Shown: positions 7,287 through 16,050 of the stretch, piece by piece
Numbering within the stretch: position 1 is the stretch's first letter
How the letters are laid out: each line of letters opens with the position of its first letter
From: Pedobacter foliorum
GTDB taxonomy: Bacteria > Bacteroidota > Bacteroidia > Sphingobacteriales > Sphingobacteriaceae
Direction of reading: 5' to 3'
Length of the DNA stretch: 64,000 nucleotides
Assembly: GCF_013266735.1 (NCBI RefSeq)
Contig: NZ_JABSNU010000015.1
Location: 47,717 to 111,716, forward strand
Notes under the pieces: model-generated
Database searches by the model: none
What the model saw: only the letters and a program-made list of their open reading frames with translations
What the model was told of the DNA's origin: nothing
Program-made: the position numbers and the translations under genes

Positions 7287-9494
7287 ATGAAAAACGCTTT
7301 AGTGATTGATTTAGAAGCAGAAAAGCAAGAGATCTTAAAAAGATACAGGGCACTGTTACGCGCCTGCAAGCCGACACTTCAAAGGGGAGATAAAAAGGAG
7401 ATCAGAAAAGCATTTGACATGGCCCTCGAAAGCCATAAAAACATGCGTAGAAAATCTGGAGAACCATATATTTATCATCCTATTGCCGTGGCTCAGATTG
7501 CAGCAGAAGAAATTGGACTAGGAACCACCTCCATTGTATGTGCATTACTTCACGATGTAGTAGAAGACACAGACATTACTCTTGAAGATATTGAGCGTGA
7601 GTTTGGGAAGAAAACAGCAAAAATTATTGATGGGTTAACTAAAATATCTGGCGTATTTGACTACAACAGTTCTTTACAGGCAGAGAATTTCAGAAAAATG
7701 CTGCTTACGCTTGCCGATGACGTAAGGGTAATTTTAATTAAACTAGCTGATAGACTGCACAATATGCGGACTATGGATTTTATGCCAAGGCAAAAGCAAT
7801 TAAAAATCGCATCTGAAACCATTTACCTCTATGCTCCTCTTGCGCATAGATTGGGTTTATACGCCATTAAATCGGAGTTGGAAGATCTTTCAATGAAATA
7901 TCTTGAGCCGGACACTTATAAGTACATCGCAACTCAGTTAAATGAGAAAAAAGCTGAACGAACTTTATTCATAAAAAGGTTTGTTGAACCGATTAATGAA
8001 ATTTTGGCAGAACAAGGTTTAACAGCAGACATTTACGGCAGACCGAAATCTATCCATTCCATCTGGAATAAAATGAAGAGCAAAAACATTCCTTTTGAGG
8101 AGGTTTATGATCTTTTTGCCATCAGAATTATATTAGACAGTGCCCCAGAGCATGAGAAAGCAGATTGCTGGAAGGCCTACTCTATTGTAACGGATCTTTA
8201 CCGCCCTAATCCTGACAGGTTGCGCGACTGGGTTTCTTCACCAAAAGGAAATGGTTACGAATCATTACACACTACTGTTATGGGACCTAAAGGTCAGTGG
8301 GTAGAAGTGCAAATCCGTACTCAACGAATGAATGAAATTGCAGAGAAAGGATTTGCTGCGCACTGGAAATATAAAGAGTCGAGTAACGACAATGGTCTGG
8401 ATCAATGGATCATGAAGGTTAGGGAGATGCTTAATAATCCTGAAGCGAATGCATTAGATTTTCTGGACGATTTTAAGATGAATTTGTTCTCTGATGAGAT
8501 CTTTATTTTCACTCCTAAAGGTGCCTTGTTACAGTTACCACTTGGTGCAACGGCACTTGATTTTGCTTTTGAGATACACACCGATGTAGGTGCCAAATGT
8601 ATTGGTGCTAAGGTGAATCATAAACTTGTACCACTTTCGTACAAGCTTCAAAATGGCGATCAGGTAGAGATTATTACCTCTAGCAAGCAAACACCGAAAG
8701 AAGATTGGTTAAATATTGTTGTAACAGCCAAGGCTAAGTCTAAAATAAAATCTTCGCTAAAAGAAGAGAAAAGAAAAATAGCTGATTTAGGTAAAGAAAC
8801 TTTAGAGCGTAAGCTTAAATCTTTAAAAATCACCTATAATACCGACAATCTAAACAAGCTTACCTATTTCTTTAAGCTACAATCTACTCAAGAGCTTTTT
8901 ATAGCAGTTGCAAATGGTAAAATTGAGGTAAAAGACCTAAAAGATTACCTGGCAAGTGAGAAAGAGATTGAAAATAGAGGCGCTGACAAAAATGATCACC
9001 AAAAAATTGAGACCCTACTTAACAAGATAAAAGGCCCTGGATCTGACACCTTGTTGATTGGAGAAGACTTGCAAAAAATAGACTATACTTTGGCTGCTTG
9101 TTGCAATCCGATACCTGGAGACGATGTTTTTGGTTTTGTAACTGTTAATGAAGGCATTAAAATACACCGTACAAATTGTCCGAATGCAGCTCAATTAATG
9201 GCCAACTACGGATACAGGGTAGTAAAAGCAAAATGGAATAAACAACAAGAGCTTACATTCTTAACCGGTTTGCATATTATTGGTATTGATGATGTGGGGT
9301 TAATTAACAATATTACAAAAGTTATCTCTAATGATTTTAAGGTAAACATGCGTTCTATCACCGTAGATACCGATAATGGTATTTTTGACGGGTCTATAAT
9401 GATCTTTGTAAATGATAAGGAGCACTTAGACAACCTGATCGAAAACCTGCTTCGTGTGAAAGGCGTAACGGGAGTTACACGCTTTGATGCCTAA
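7287..9494 (+). CDS. Bifunctional (p)ppGpp synthetase/hydrolase (Rel/SpoT)
   Basis: A 735-residue RSH-family protein controlling the stringent response. Residues ~50-190 are the HD hydrolase domain with intact metal and catalytic residues: YIYHP (His64), ALLHDVVEDT (His89, Asp90, Glu93, Asp94) and KLADRLHNMRTM. Residues ~240-370 are the synthetase domain (YGRPKSIHSIWNKMK, YDLFAIRIIL, GNGYESLHTTVMGP, EVQIRTQRMNEIAEKGFAAHW). A TGS domain follows (IFIFTPKGALLQLPLGATALDFAF), then a zinc-finger-like segment (LAACCNPIPGDDVFGF) and a C-terminal ACT domain. Intact HD residues argue for a bifunctional enzyme rather than a RelA. The gene is preceded by a long leader and followed after 63 nt by a Fur-family gene. 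Confidence 0.95.
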   Translation: MKNALVIDLEAEKQEILKRYRALLRACKPTLQRGDKKEIRKAFDMALESHKNMRRKSGEPYIYHPIAVAQIAAEEIGLGTTSIVCALLHDVVEDTDITLEDIEREFGKKTAKIIDGLTKISGVFDYNSSLQAENFRKMLLTLADDVRVILIKLADRLHNMRTMDFMPRQKQLKIASETIYLYAPLAHRLGLYAIKSELEDLSMKYLEPDTYKYIATQLNEKKAERTLFIKRFVEPINEILAEQGLTADIYGRPKSIHSIWNKMKSKNIPFEEVYDLFAIRIILDSAPEHEKADCWKAYSIVTDLYRPNPDRLRDWVSSPKGNGYESLHTTVMGPKGQWVEVQIRTQRMNEIAEKGFAAHWKYKESSNDNGLDQWIMKVREMLNNPEANALDFLDDFKMNLFSDEIFIFTPKGALLQLPLGATALDFAFEIHTDVGAKCIGAKVNHKLVPLSYKLQNGDQVEIITSSKQTPKEDWLNIVVTAKAKSKIKSSLKEEKRKIADLGKETLERKLKSLKITYNTDNLNKLTYFFKLQSTQELFIAVANGKIEVKDLKDYLASEKEIENRGADKNDHQKIETLLNKIKGPGSDTLLIGEDLQKIDYTLAACCNPIPGDDVFGFVTVNEGIKIHRTNCPNAAQLMANYGYRVVKAKWNKQQELTFLTGLHIIGIDDVGLINNITKVISNDFKVNMRSITVDTDNGIFDGSIMIFVNDKEHLDNLIENLLRVKGVTGVTRFDA

Positions 9495-9532
9495 AATTGC
9501 TAAAAAATCATAGAGTTTTATATAAAAAATGG

Positions 9533-9540
9533 TACCTTTG
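9533..9540 (+). promoter_or_regulatory. -7 promoter element before the Fur-family gene
   Basis: TACCTTTG matches the TAnnTTTG consensus exactly and ends 17 nt before the ATG at 9558. The expected -33 position has no good TTTG, so the promoter may be weak or activated. Confidence 0.45.
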
Positions 9541-9557
9541 AAAGGAGTTTAAAAACT

Positions 9558-10049
9558 ATGTCTACAAACCACAACAGCGAGTTGGTAAGAAAGATTTTCG
9601 AAGCCTATCTCGAAAATAAAAGCCTGAGAAAAACACCGGAGCGTTTTGCCATCTTAGAAGAAATTTATTCAAGAGATGATCATTTCGATGTAGAGACCCT
9701 CTATATCCATATGAAAAACCAAAAATACCGTGTTAGTAGGGCTACAGTATACAATACTTTAGAGTTATTGGTTTCATGTGATTTGGTTACCAAACATCAG
9801 TTTGGCAAAAACATGGCTCAGTTTGAAAAATCATACGGTTATCATCAACATGATCACATTATCTGTATTGATTGCGGTAAAGTTGTAGAATTCTGCGACC
9901 CACGTATTCATCAGATTCAGAGTATGGTTGGCGAATTGTTAAAATTCGAGATCAAACACCACTCTTTAAACCTTTATGGCGTTTGCTTCGATTGCTCTGC
10001 TAAGGCATCAATGGAAACTCAGAATGCCAGTATTAAACATGCAAGTTAA
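9558..10049 (+). CDS. Fur-family transcriptional regulator
   Basis: A 163-residue metal-responsive repressor. The N-terminal winged helix (LRKTPERFAILEEIYSRDDHFDVETLYIHM, then YRVSRATVYNTLELLVSCDLV) is followed by the dimerisation domain with the metal site YGYHQHDHIICIDCGKVVEF and the structural zinc cysteines CIDCG and CFDC. The HHDH-type site and the final CxxC are compatible with Fur (iron), and PerR or Zur cannot be excluded by eye. It sits between rel and purA, 37 nt before purA, and possibly shares a transcript with purA. It is a natural candidate for binding the TTAGA-N5-TCTAA boxes found at 36.3 and 42.4 kb in this window. Confidence 0.92.
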   Translation: MSTNHNSELVRKIFEAYLENKSLRKTPERFAILEEIYSRDDHFDVETLYIHMKNQKYRVSRATVYNTLELLVSCDLVTKHQFGKNMAQFEKSYGYHQHDHIICIDCGKVVEFCDPRIHQIQSMVGELLKFEIKHHSLNLYGVCFDCSAKASMETQNASIKHAS

Positions 10050-10086
10050 AATTCAATTATTATATTTCCATTTTTAAATTTAAATA

Positions 10087-11364
10087 ATGACGCAAGTAGA
10101 CGTGCTTCTTGGCCTGCAATGGGGCGACGAAGGCAAGGGTAAAATTGTTGATGTATTAAGTCCACAATATGATTTGATAGCTCGTTTCCAAGGCGGTCCG
10201 AACGCTGGACATACTTTAGAGTTTGATGGTAAAAAATTTGTTTTAAATACCATACCATCAGGTATTTTTAACGAAAAAACAATGAATCTAATCGGAAATG
10301 GTGTGGTTATAGACCCTATCATTTTAAAAAGAGAATTAGATAACTTACAAAAAGCCGGTCATGATCCGGTAGCAAAAGGCAAACTTGTTATTGCGCGTAA
10401 GGCACACTTAATTTTACCTACTCACCAATTGTTGGATGCAGCAAATGAGCAAAAAATGGGTAAGGATAAAATTGGTTCAACTTTAAAAGGAATTGGCCCA
10501 ACTTATATGGATAAAACAGGCCGTAATGGCTTGAGAGTTGGTGATACTACTCTTCCTGACTTTAAAGAGCGTTACAATAAATTGGTTGAGAAACATAAAG
10601 AGATGCTTTCTCATTATAATTTCGAATACGACCTTACTGAAAAAGAAGCCGCTTTCTTTGAAGCAATTGAATTCATTAAAAACATTCCTCATGTTGACAG
10701 TGAGCATTTTGTTAACGGATATTTAAAAGAAGGAAAAACTGTTCTTGCTGAAGGTGCACAAGGTACTTTGTTAGATGTTGACTTTGGATCTTATCCTTTT
10801 GTAACTTCTTCTAACACTACTACCGCTGGTGCTTGTACTGGTTTAGGTATTGCTCCTAATAAAGTTGGAAGCGTTTACGGTATTTTTAAAGCTTATTGCA
10901 CAAGAGTTGGTGGTGGCCCGTTCCCTACTGAACTTGATGATGAGGTTGGAGAAACTTTACGTCAGGTTGGTCACGAATTTGGTGCAACAACTGGTCGTGC
11001 CCGTCGTTGTGGATGGATAGATCTTCCGGCACTTAAATATGCAATTATGCTTAATGGTGTTACTGAGTTAATTATGATGAAAGCTGACGTATTAGATGGT
11101 TTTGATACCATTTATGCTTGCACACATTATGAGCACAACGGAGAAACCATTGATTATATGCCGTATGATATTATCACAGTAAAACCTACTCCAGTTTTAA
11201 AAGCTATTGAAGGTTGGAAAACTGATGTAACTAAAGTAAGTAAAGTTGAAGAAATTCCTTCGCAACTTAGTGACTACATCGCTTTCTTAGAAAAAGAACT
11301 TGAAGTTCCAGTGAAATATCTTTCTGTTGGACCAGATAGAGTTCAAACACTTATTTTAAACTAA
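10087..11364 (+). CDS. purA: Adenylosuccinate synthetase
   Basis: A 425-residue GTP-dependent enzyme joining IMP and aspartate in AMP synthesis (EC 6.3.4.4). Hallmarks are the N-terminal LGLQWGDEGKGKIVD loop (catalytic Asp14, GTP loop to Lys19), FQGGPNAGHT with the catalytic His, GSTLKGIGPTYMDK (IMP loop), AEGAQGTLLDVDFGSYPFVTSSNT, GVYGIFKAYCTRVGGGPFPTE-type region and the aspartate loop TTGRARRCGW. Length is normal for the family and the protein is cytosolic. It begins 37 nt after the Fur-family gene and ends in a strong terminator. Confidence 0.98.
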   Translation: MTQVDVLLGLQWGDEGKGKIVDVLSPQYDLIARFQGGPNAGHTLEFDGKKFVLNTIPSGIFNEKTMNLIGNGVVIDPIILKRELDNLQKAGHDPVAKGKLVIARKAHLILPTHQLLDAANEQKMGKDKIGSTLKGIGPTYMDKTGRNGLRVGDTTLPDFKERYNKLVEKHKEMLSHYNFEYDLTEKEAAFFEAIEFIKNIPHVDSEHFVNGYLKEGKTVLAEGAQGTLLDVDFGSYPFVTSSNTTTAGACTGLGIAPNKVGSVYGIFKAYCTRVGGGPFPTELDDEVGETLRQVGHEFGATTGRARRCGWIDLPALKYAIMLNGVTELIMMKADVLDGFDTIYACTHYEHNGETIDYMPYDIITVKPTPVLKAIEGWKTDVTKVSKVEEIPSQLSDYIAFLEKELEVPVKYLSVGPDRVQTLILN

Positions 11365-11377
11365 TTTCTCTGAAATA

Positions 11378-11416
11378 CAAATGAAAAAAGCGACTAATAG
11401 TCGCTTTTTTCATTTG
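11378..11416 (+). terminator. Intrinsic terminator after purA
   Basis: A perfect 17-bp stem (11378-11394 with 11400-11416) closes a 5-nt loop. The stem includes A6 on the left and T6 on the right, so it can act in both directions; here only purA points into it. Confidence 0.88.
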
Positions 11417-11446
11417 TGCTATTCTGATCCAGAATCTATACATTTG
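11413..11446 (+). promoter_or_regulatory. Promoter of pabB overlapping the purA terminator
   Basis: TTTG at 11413-11416 and TACATTTG at 11439-11446 are 22 nt apart; the -7 element is an exact consensus match. The -33 element coincides with the last bases of the purA terminator stem. Transcription would start only about 5 nt before the pabB ATG (11457), giving a nearly leaderless mRNA. Confidence 0.6.
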
Positions 11447-11456
11447 CACTAATAAA

Positions 11457-12710
11457 ATGAAAGTACAGGATTTAGGTTCGTTTAAACAAAAAGCACTACA
11501 ATGGGCTAACACATTTGATGTTTGCTGTTGTTATGAATCAAATAGTTATCCCGATGCTTATGGAAAATTTGATTTTCTATTGGCAGTTGGTGTTAAAGAC
11601 TCAATCAATCTTAAGTACGGTTCCGCTTTTGATGCGCTAAAAATCTTCTATAATATCCAGAAAAACTGGATGTTCGGACTATTGAGTTATGACCTCAAAA
11701 ACGAAGTTGAAAAACTAAGTTCTAATAATGCTGACGGCCTTAATTTTCCAGATCTGTTTTTCTTTGTCCCTCAGTATTTAATTGCAGTGGTTGATGGAGA
11801 GATTCAAATAATTCTTGGAGAAGAAACCGTATTAAATCACATTGAAGCACTCAGCATCAAAAATACAGCCCGCCACTCTGCTATTAAAATTGAAAGTAAA
11901 ATATCAAGAGAACTTTACATCAAAACTGTTGAACAACTACAGGAACATATTGTAAGGGGCGATATATATGAGGTAAATTTCTGTCAGGAGTTTTTTGCTG
12001 AACATGCTCACATAGATCCGCTAAATATTTATAACAAATTAAAAAAGGTATCCCCCACTCCATTCTCTGGTTTTTTTAAGATAAATGATCAGTACATATT
12101 ATCGGCAAGTCCTGAGAGATTTCTTTGTAAAAGAGGAAATAAACTAATTACACAACCAATTAAAGGAACAGCGAAAAGAAGCAACAACGCTAAAGAAGAT
12201 GAGCTTATAAGGCTCCATTTACAAAATGATGCTAAAGAACAAGCTGAAAACGTAATGATTGTTGACCTTGTGAGAAACGACTTAACCAAAAGTGCTGTAA
12301 AAGGTAGCGTCCTTGTCGAAGAACTTTTTGGCATATATGGTTTCCCTCAGGTCTATCAAATGATATCAACTGTTACTTGTCAGTTAGATCATGAGGTACA
12401 TTTTATAGATGCAATAAGAAATGCTTTCCCAATGGGCTCAATGACCGGAGCGCCTAAAATTAAAGCTATGGAATTAATTGAGGCGTATGAATTTAGTAGT
12501 CGTGGTGCCTATTCAGGAACATTTGGGTATATCACTCCTGAGGGAGATTTCGATTTTAATGTGATCATCAGAAGTATATTATATCAATCATCTTCAAGAT
12601 ACCTTTCTTTTCAGGTTGGTGGAGCGATAACATATGCATCAAACGCTGCAAGTGAATATGAAGAGTGCATGCTTAAAGCATCAGCGATAATGCAAACGCT
12701 TGAAAACTAA
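11457..12710 (+). CDS. pabB: Aminodeoxychorismate synthase component I
   Basis: A 417-residue chorismate-utilising enzyme that makes 4-amino-4-deoxychorismate for folate. The C-terminal ~250 residues hold the family motifs GDIYEVNFCQEF, LSASPERFL, QPIKGTAKR, MIVDLVRNDL, FPMGSMTGAPKIKAMELI and RGAYSGTFGYI. The PIKGT motif, with Lys in the position where TrpE and isochorismate synthases have Ala, marks the PabB type that forms a covalent intermediate. The N-terminal ~140 residues are the less conserved beta region. No glutamine amidotransferase or lyase partner gene is adjacent. The folC gene at 56 kb belongs to the same pathway. Confidence 0.92.
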   Translation: MKVQDLGSFKQKALQWANTFDVCCCYESNSYPDAYGKFDFLLAVGVKDSINLKYGSAFDALKIFYNIQKNWMFGLLSYDLKNEVEKLSSNNADGLNFPDLFFFVPQYLIAVVDGEIQIILGEETVLNHIEALSIKNTARHSAIKIESKISRELYIKTVEQLQEHIVRGDIYEVNFCQEFFAEHAHIDPLNIYNKLKKVSPTPFSGFFKINDQYILSASPERFLCKRGNKLITQPIKGTAKRSNNAKEDELIRLHLQNDAKEQAENVMIVDLVRNDLTKSAVKGSVLVEELFGIYGFPQVYQMISTVTCQLDHEVHFIDAIRNAFPMGSMTGAPKIKAMELIEAYEFSSRGAYSGTFGYITPEGDFDFNVIIRSILYQSSSRYLSFQVGGAITYASNAASEYEECMLKASAIMQTLEN

Positions 12711-12832
12711 ACGAGTACATTTGCTACGCACTTATATTTTTCATATATTTAATTCTTGAAATCAATAAGAACGAATTGAGATTGTAATTAAATTGGAAAT
12801 GCAACCTATTTAAATTCTTATTATATGAGTTA

Positions 12833-12966
12833 TGCGTCGTAAAAAGGCGCAGTCATCGACCTAAAATATAGTCGTCTCTAACACCACCTTTAAACGCACC
12901 TTGTTCGGACCTCGTTCGACCAGGGCCGAACAAATGCCGAACAACATAGGTAGAAAGTACGACGCA
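12833..12966. repeat. GC-richer intergenic element with nested repeats
   Basis: Within the 365 nt between pabB and the convergent peptidase gene lies a locally GC-richer stretch. Its ends form a 9-bp inverted repeat (12833-12841 and 12958-12966). Inside are TTGTTCGG at 12901-12908 and two CCGAACAA copies (12926-12933 and 12937-12944), and two imperfect 11-nt direct units around CCTTGTTCGGA and CCTCGTTCGAC. No reading frame of note is present. It may be a degenerate mobile-element remnant, a repeat family or a structured RNA. Confidence 0.45.
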
Positions 12967-12997
12967 GCTTTCGAACCCAAAAAAATTCCATAAAAAA

Positions 12998-13019
12998 AGT
13001 GATAGTGAAATTTATCACT
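12998..13019 (-). terminator. Terminator of the DUF4783-nadC-plsY-M48 operon
   Basis: On the minus strand a 7-bp stem (AGTGATA/TATCACT, 8-nt loop) is followed directly by T7 (A7 at 12992-12998 on the plus strand). It lies 57 nt after the peptidase stop codon. Confidence 0.7.
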
Positions 13020-13075
13020 ACCACTTCTGATTATTTTTTTAATGCTACACGCTCAAAAGAGGAGCATAATCAAAT

Positions 13076-13903
13076 TTATTTTATTGGTTTCCCTGTTGTA
13101 GATTTAAAATATTTCTGAGCTTCAGGAATGATTCTTTGTATCTGAGCTATCCTGGTTGCGTCACTAGGGTGAGTACTTAAAAATTCAGGTGGTTTCTGGC
13201 TACCTTGAGCGGCCGCAGCCATTCTTTGCCAGAAAGCAATTGCACTTTGAGGATTGTATCCTGCCATTGCCATAAATATAAGCCCCATCCTATCGGCTTC
13301 AAGCTCTTGATTACGAGAATAGTTAAGCATCACTAAAGGTGTACCCACTCCATACAAAGTATTGAATATCGACTGCGTTTTTGAATTTTTTGATAACGCT
13401 ACATTTCCGGCAGCTCCTATTCCCTGAGTAACCATTTGCTGCGACATGCGTTCCGCTGAGTGGCCTGCAATAGCGTGAGCAATCTCGTGCCCCATTACTG
13501 TTGCTAAACCTGCATCATCTTGTGTAACCGGCAATAATCCTGTATAAACTACAATTTTACCTCCAGGCATACACCAGGCATTCATTTCTTTATTTTCTAC
13601 AACATTTACTTCCCATTTATAGTCCTTAATTAAATCTGCATAGCCATTATTATTCATATAGCTTTTTACGGATAGTATAAGGCTATTTCCAATACGCTTA
13701 ACGCGCTGGGCCTGGGCATTGGTTGTTGGTAAAACGGCTGTTTTATTTTCAGTAAGGAATTCATTATATGCCTGAAAAGCCATTGGTAATACCTGATCGT
13801 CGCTCACTAAATTTAACCTGCTCCTACCTGTTAACGGAACGGTAGAGCATGAGGAAAAGGCCAGCCCAATTGCGGTTACCCCTATTATTAATATCTTTTT
13901 CAT
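13076..13903 (-). CDS. M48 family zinc metallopeptidase, lipoprotein
   Basis: A 275-residue Oma1/YcaL-type metalloprotease. The frame extends upstream to 14026, but that part overlaps plsY and lacks a signal; starting at 13903 gives a typical lipoprotein signal (KKILIIGVTAIGLAFSSCS, lipidated Cys19). The zinc site is MGHEIAHAIAGH (His139, Glu140, His143), with the third ligand in NQELEADRMGL. A preceding NAWCMPGGKIVVYTGLL motif is typical of M48C peptidases. It is probably anchored in the envelope and cleaves periplasmic proteins. It is the last gene of a leftward operon, 10 nt after plsY, and is followed by a terminator. Confidence 0.9.
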   Translation of the reverse strand: MKKILIIGVTAIGLAFSSCSTVPLTGRSRLNLVSDDQVLPMAFQAYNEFLTENKTAVLPTTNAQAQRVKRIGNSLILSVKSYMNNNGYADLIKDYKWEVNVVENKEMNAWCMPGGKIVVYTGLLPVTQDDAGLATVMGHEIAHAIAGHSAERMSQQMVTQGIGAAGNVALSKNSKTQSIFNTLYGVGTPLVMLNYSRNQELEADRMGLIFMAMAGYNPQSAIAFWQRMAAAAQGSQKPPEFLSTHPSDATRIAQIQRIIPEAQKYFKSTTGKPIK

Positions 13904-13913
13904 TAGGTTAAGG

Positions 13914-14564
13914 TTAGTTAATTTGTCTTTTTTTAAACAGATATACTTTGGATTCTTTGCCTTTGAGTAGTCGTTCCAGGTTCTTTTGGTGAGTAACCAG
14001 AATAAGTATACAAACGCACATACCATACAAAACCTCTGACTTTACCGATGAATGTATGATAAATACGATACTCAAAGGAAAGGTAAACCCTGCACAGATA
14101 GAACTTAAAGAAACATATTTAGTTGCCAGTAATACTACTACAAATACAAGAACACAAAACATTGCTGCCGTAAAGTTAACTGCCAAAATCATTCCAAAAA
14201 GAGTTGCTACACCTTTACCTCCCCTGAATCCGGCGAATATTGGAAACAAATGCCCCATAACCGCCGTAACACCCAAGGCGAGTTCATAATTAATAAATTG
14301 AGAAGAATTTTGAGGGCCGGTAACGGACAGACCTATAAAGTATGCAAGCTTAGTTGCAGTGTAACCTTTTGCAATATCAATTGTCATTACAGCGATACCT
14401 GCTTTTTTACCCAGTACCCTGAATGTGTTGGTTGCACCTGCATTACCACTTCCATATTCCCTTACGTCTACGCCGTAAAATGCCTGACCAAGCCAAACTG
14501 CTGTTGGTATAGAACCAAACAGGTAGGCTAAAAGAACTGCCGAAATAGAATAGATGGAAATCAT
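13914..14564 (-). CDS. plsY: Glycerol-3-phosphate acyltransferase PlsY
   Basis: A 216-residue inner-membrane enzyme that transfers acyl groups from acyl-phosphate to glycerol 3-phosphate in phospholipid synthesis. The three family motifs are present: GSIPTAVWLG, YGSGNAGATNTFRVLGKKAG and GHLFPIFAGFRGGKGVATL. Five or more hydrophobic segments fit the multi-spanning topology. The C-terminal tail is strongly basic (KGKESKVYLFKKRQIN), slightly longer than usual. It is separated by 3 nt from nadC and 10 nt from the M48 gene, so it is in the same operon. Confidence 0.95.
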   Translation of the reverse strand: MISIYSISAVLLAYLFGSIPTAVWLGQAFYGVDVREYGSGNAGATNTFRVLGKKAGIAVMTIDIAKGYTATKLAYFIGLSVTGPQNSSQFINYELALGVTAVMGHLFPIFAGFRGGKGVATLFGMILAVNFTAAMFCVLVFVVVLLATKYVSLSSICAGFTFPLSIVFIIHSSVKSEVLYGMCVCILILVTHQKNLERLLKGKESKVYLFKKRQIN

Positions 14565-14567
14565 AAC

Positions 14568-15410
14568 CTAAAAGGCTTTTAAACTCATGTCTAAACTCTT
14601 AACAGAATGGGTTAATGCTCCCATAGAAATAAAATCTACTCCACAGGCAGCATATTCAGCAACATTTTCTTCAGTAATTCCGCCAGAGGCTTCTGTAATA
14701 TACTTACCGTCAATTAATTTAACAGCCTGTTTAAGGTTATCAAAAGTAAAATTATCCAGCATAATTCTATTTACATTGCCACTTTGAAGTACCTCGTTCA
14801 ACTCTGATAGATTCCTAACCTCAATCTCTATATCAAGATCTTTATTTTTGTCTTTTAGATATTGATTTGCAGAATTAATGGCATTTGTAATACCTCCAGC
14901 ATAGTCAACATGATTGTCTTTTATTAAAATCATATCATATAAACCGATACGATGATTTACTCCGCCACCAATTCTAACTGCCCATTTCTCTAAATATCTT
15001 AATCCGGGGGTAGTTTTCCTTGTATCTAAAAGCTTTGTTTTATAATTACCTAAAAGAGCTACTACTTGATTGGTTTTTGTTGCAATACCACTCATGCGCT
15101 GCATACAGTTTAAAACCAAACGTTCAGCAAGTAAGATAGAATGTGTACTACCTGATACCGTTAAAACAATATCTCCGTACTTTACCGCAGCACCGTCATT
15201 GATAAATACTTCTATTTCTAATCTAGGGTCAATATGACTGAAGATTTGCAATGCCAACTCTACTCCGGCAACTATCCCATCTTCTTTAATTAGCAGTTTT
15301 GCTTTCCCCTGAGCATTTGCCGGTATGGTAGATAATGAGGTATGATCTCCATCTCCTAAATCTTCAGCAATTGCGTTCTTTATAAATTGATCTATGATTT
15401 GCTTATCCAA
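14568..15410 (-). CDS. nadC: Nicotinate-nucleotide diphosphorylase (carboxylating)
   Basis: A 280-residue quinolinate phosphoribosyltransferase of de novo NAD synthesis (EC 2.4.2.19). Recognisable segments are AEDLGDGDHTS near the N-terminus, ERLVLNCMQRMSGIAT, LDTRKTTPGLRYLEKWAVRIGGG with the substrate-binding Arg/Lys residues, HRIGLYDMILIKDNH, IEVRNLSELNEVL, IMLDNF and EASGGITEENVAEYAACGVDFISMGALTHS. Length is normal. It lies in a leftward operon, 35 nt after the DUF4783 gene and 3 nt before plsY. No nadA or nadB is in view. Confidence 0.97.
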   Translation of the reverse strand: MDKQIIDQFIKNAIAEDLGDGDHTSLSTIPANAQGKAKLLIKEDGIVAGVELALQIFSHIDPRLEIEVFINDGAAVKYGDIVLTVSGSTHSILLAERLVLNCMQRMSGIATKTNQVVALLGNYKTKLLDTRKTTPGLRYLEKWAVRIGGGVNHRIGLYDMILIKDNHVDYAGGITNAINSANQYLKDKNKDLDIEIEVRNLSELNEVLQSGNVNRIMLDNFTFDNLKQAVKLIDGKYITEASGGITEENVAEYAACGVDFISMGALTHSVKSLDMSLKAF

Positions 15411-15445
15411 AACTTAAATTTAAACCCAAAAATAGCATTTTACAA

Positions 15446-15838
15446 CTATTTCTCAGTCTCAATTCTCAATTCAGTAATAAAAAAAGCATTGCCAGCCTTT
15501 TTCATTGTTATGGAAACCCTGAAAGTTCCGTTCTTTGTTACAAGAGAAAGCGCTCCGTATCTGTAATTAGGATTGGTATTTAACCTATGAATTACAGCTG
15601 ATTTTAGTGGTATATATTTTGTAAAAAAACTTCTTAATATCTGTTCGGCTTGTGCTTTTGAATATACATCTTCATCATCAATTATAATTAAATCGACAGA
15701 TGGAGAAAAATTTGCGGCTATTTCTTTTGAATTACCGGCTTTAAAATGGGCCGATAGGCCGTCAATAATATCGCCTTGTTTAGCAGCAAAAGAGGAAAAG
15801 TGCACAAAAAATATAAGTAATGAAAGTAGGGGCTTCAT
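15446..15838 (-). CDS. DUF4783 family exported protein
   Basis: A 130-residue protein when started at the ATG at 15838; the open frame runs further up, but only this start gives a signal peptide (KPLLSLLIFFVHFSSFA). The mature part (GDIIDGLSAHFKAGNSKEIAANFSPSVDLIIIDDEDVYSKAQAEQILRSFF-type layout) resembles the DUF4783 family with an NTF2-like fold. It is common in Bacteroidota, where I recall it next to nadC as here. Function is unknown; no catalytic residues are apparent. It is the first gene of the leftward nadC-plsY-M48 operon. Confidence 0.8.
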   Translation of the reverse strand: MKPLLSLLIFFVHFSSFAAKQGDIIDGLSAHFKAGNSKEIAANFSPSVDLIIIDDEDVYSKAQAEQILRSFFTKYIPLKSAVIHRLNTNPNYRYGALSLVTKNGTFRVSITMKKAGNAFFITELRIETEK

Positions 15839-16018
15839 AATCTCTAAATAGCTAATACTTATTAATGCACATAAACTATGCCATTTATAGTACAAAAATG
15901 ACTTATAATACAAACGCCACTTTATACATACGAGTAAAATACATTGACATGTTCTTGTAAAAACAGACAAATATTAATATGAATTTTAATTAGGTTCTAA
16001 AAAAAGATACAATAGACT

Positions 16019-16026
16019 TATCTTTG
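16019..16026 (+). promoter_or_regulatory. -7 promoter element of gpmI
   Basis: TATCTTTG matches TAnnTTTG and lies 24 nt before the gpmI ATG. The -33 region has only a GTTC-like sequence, so the match is partial. Confidence 0.45.
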
Positions 16027-16050
16027 TTAATAAACGAAAAGTAGACAATA

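Noticed and set aside
10046..10322. Two antisense open frames over the start of purA
   Set aside because: They lie opposite highly conserved purA motifs and show no domain.
13904..14026. Longer N-terminus of the M48 peptidase
   Set aside because: It would overlap plsY by more than 100 nt, and it hides the lipoprotein signal that begins at 13903.
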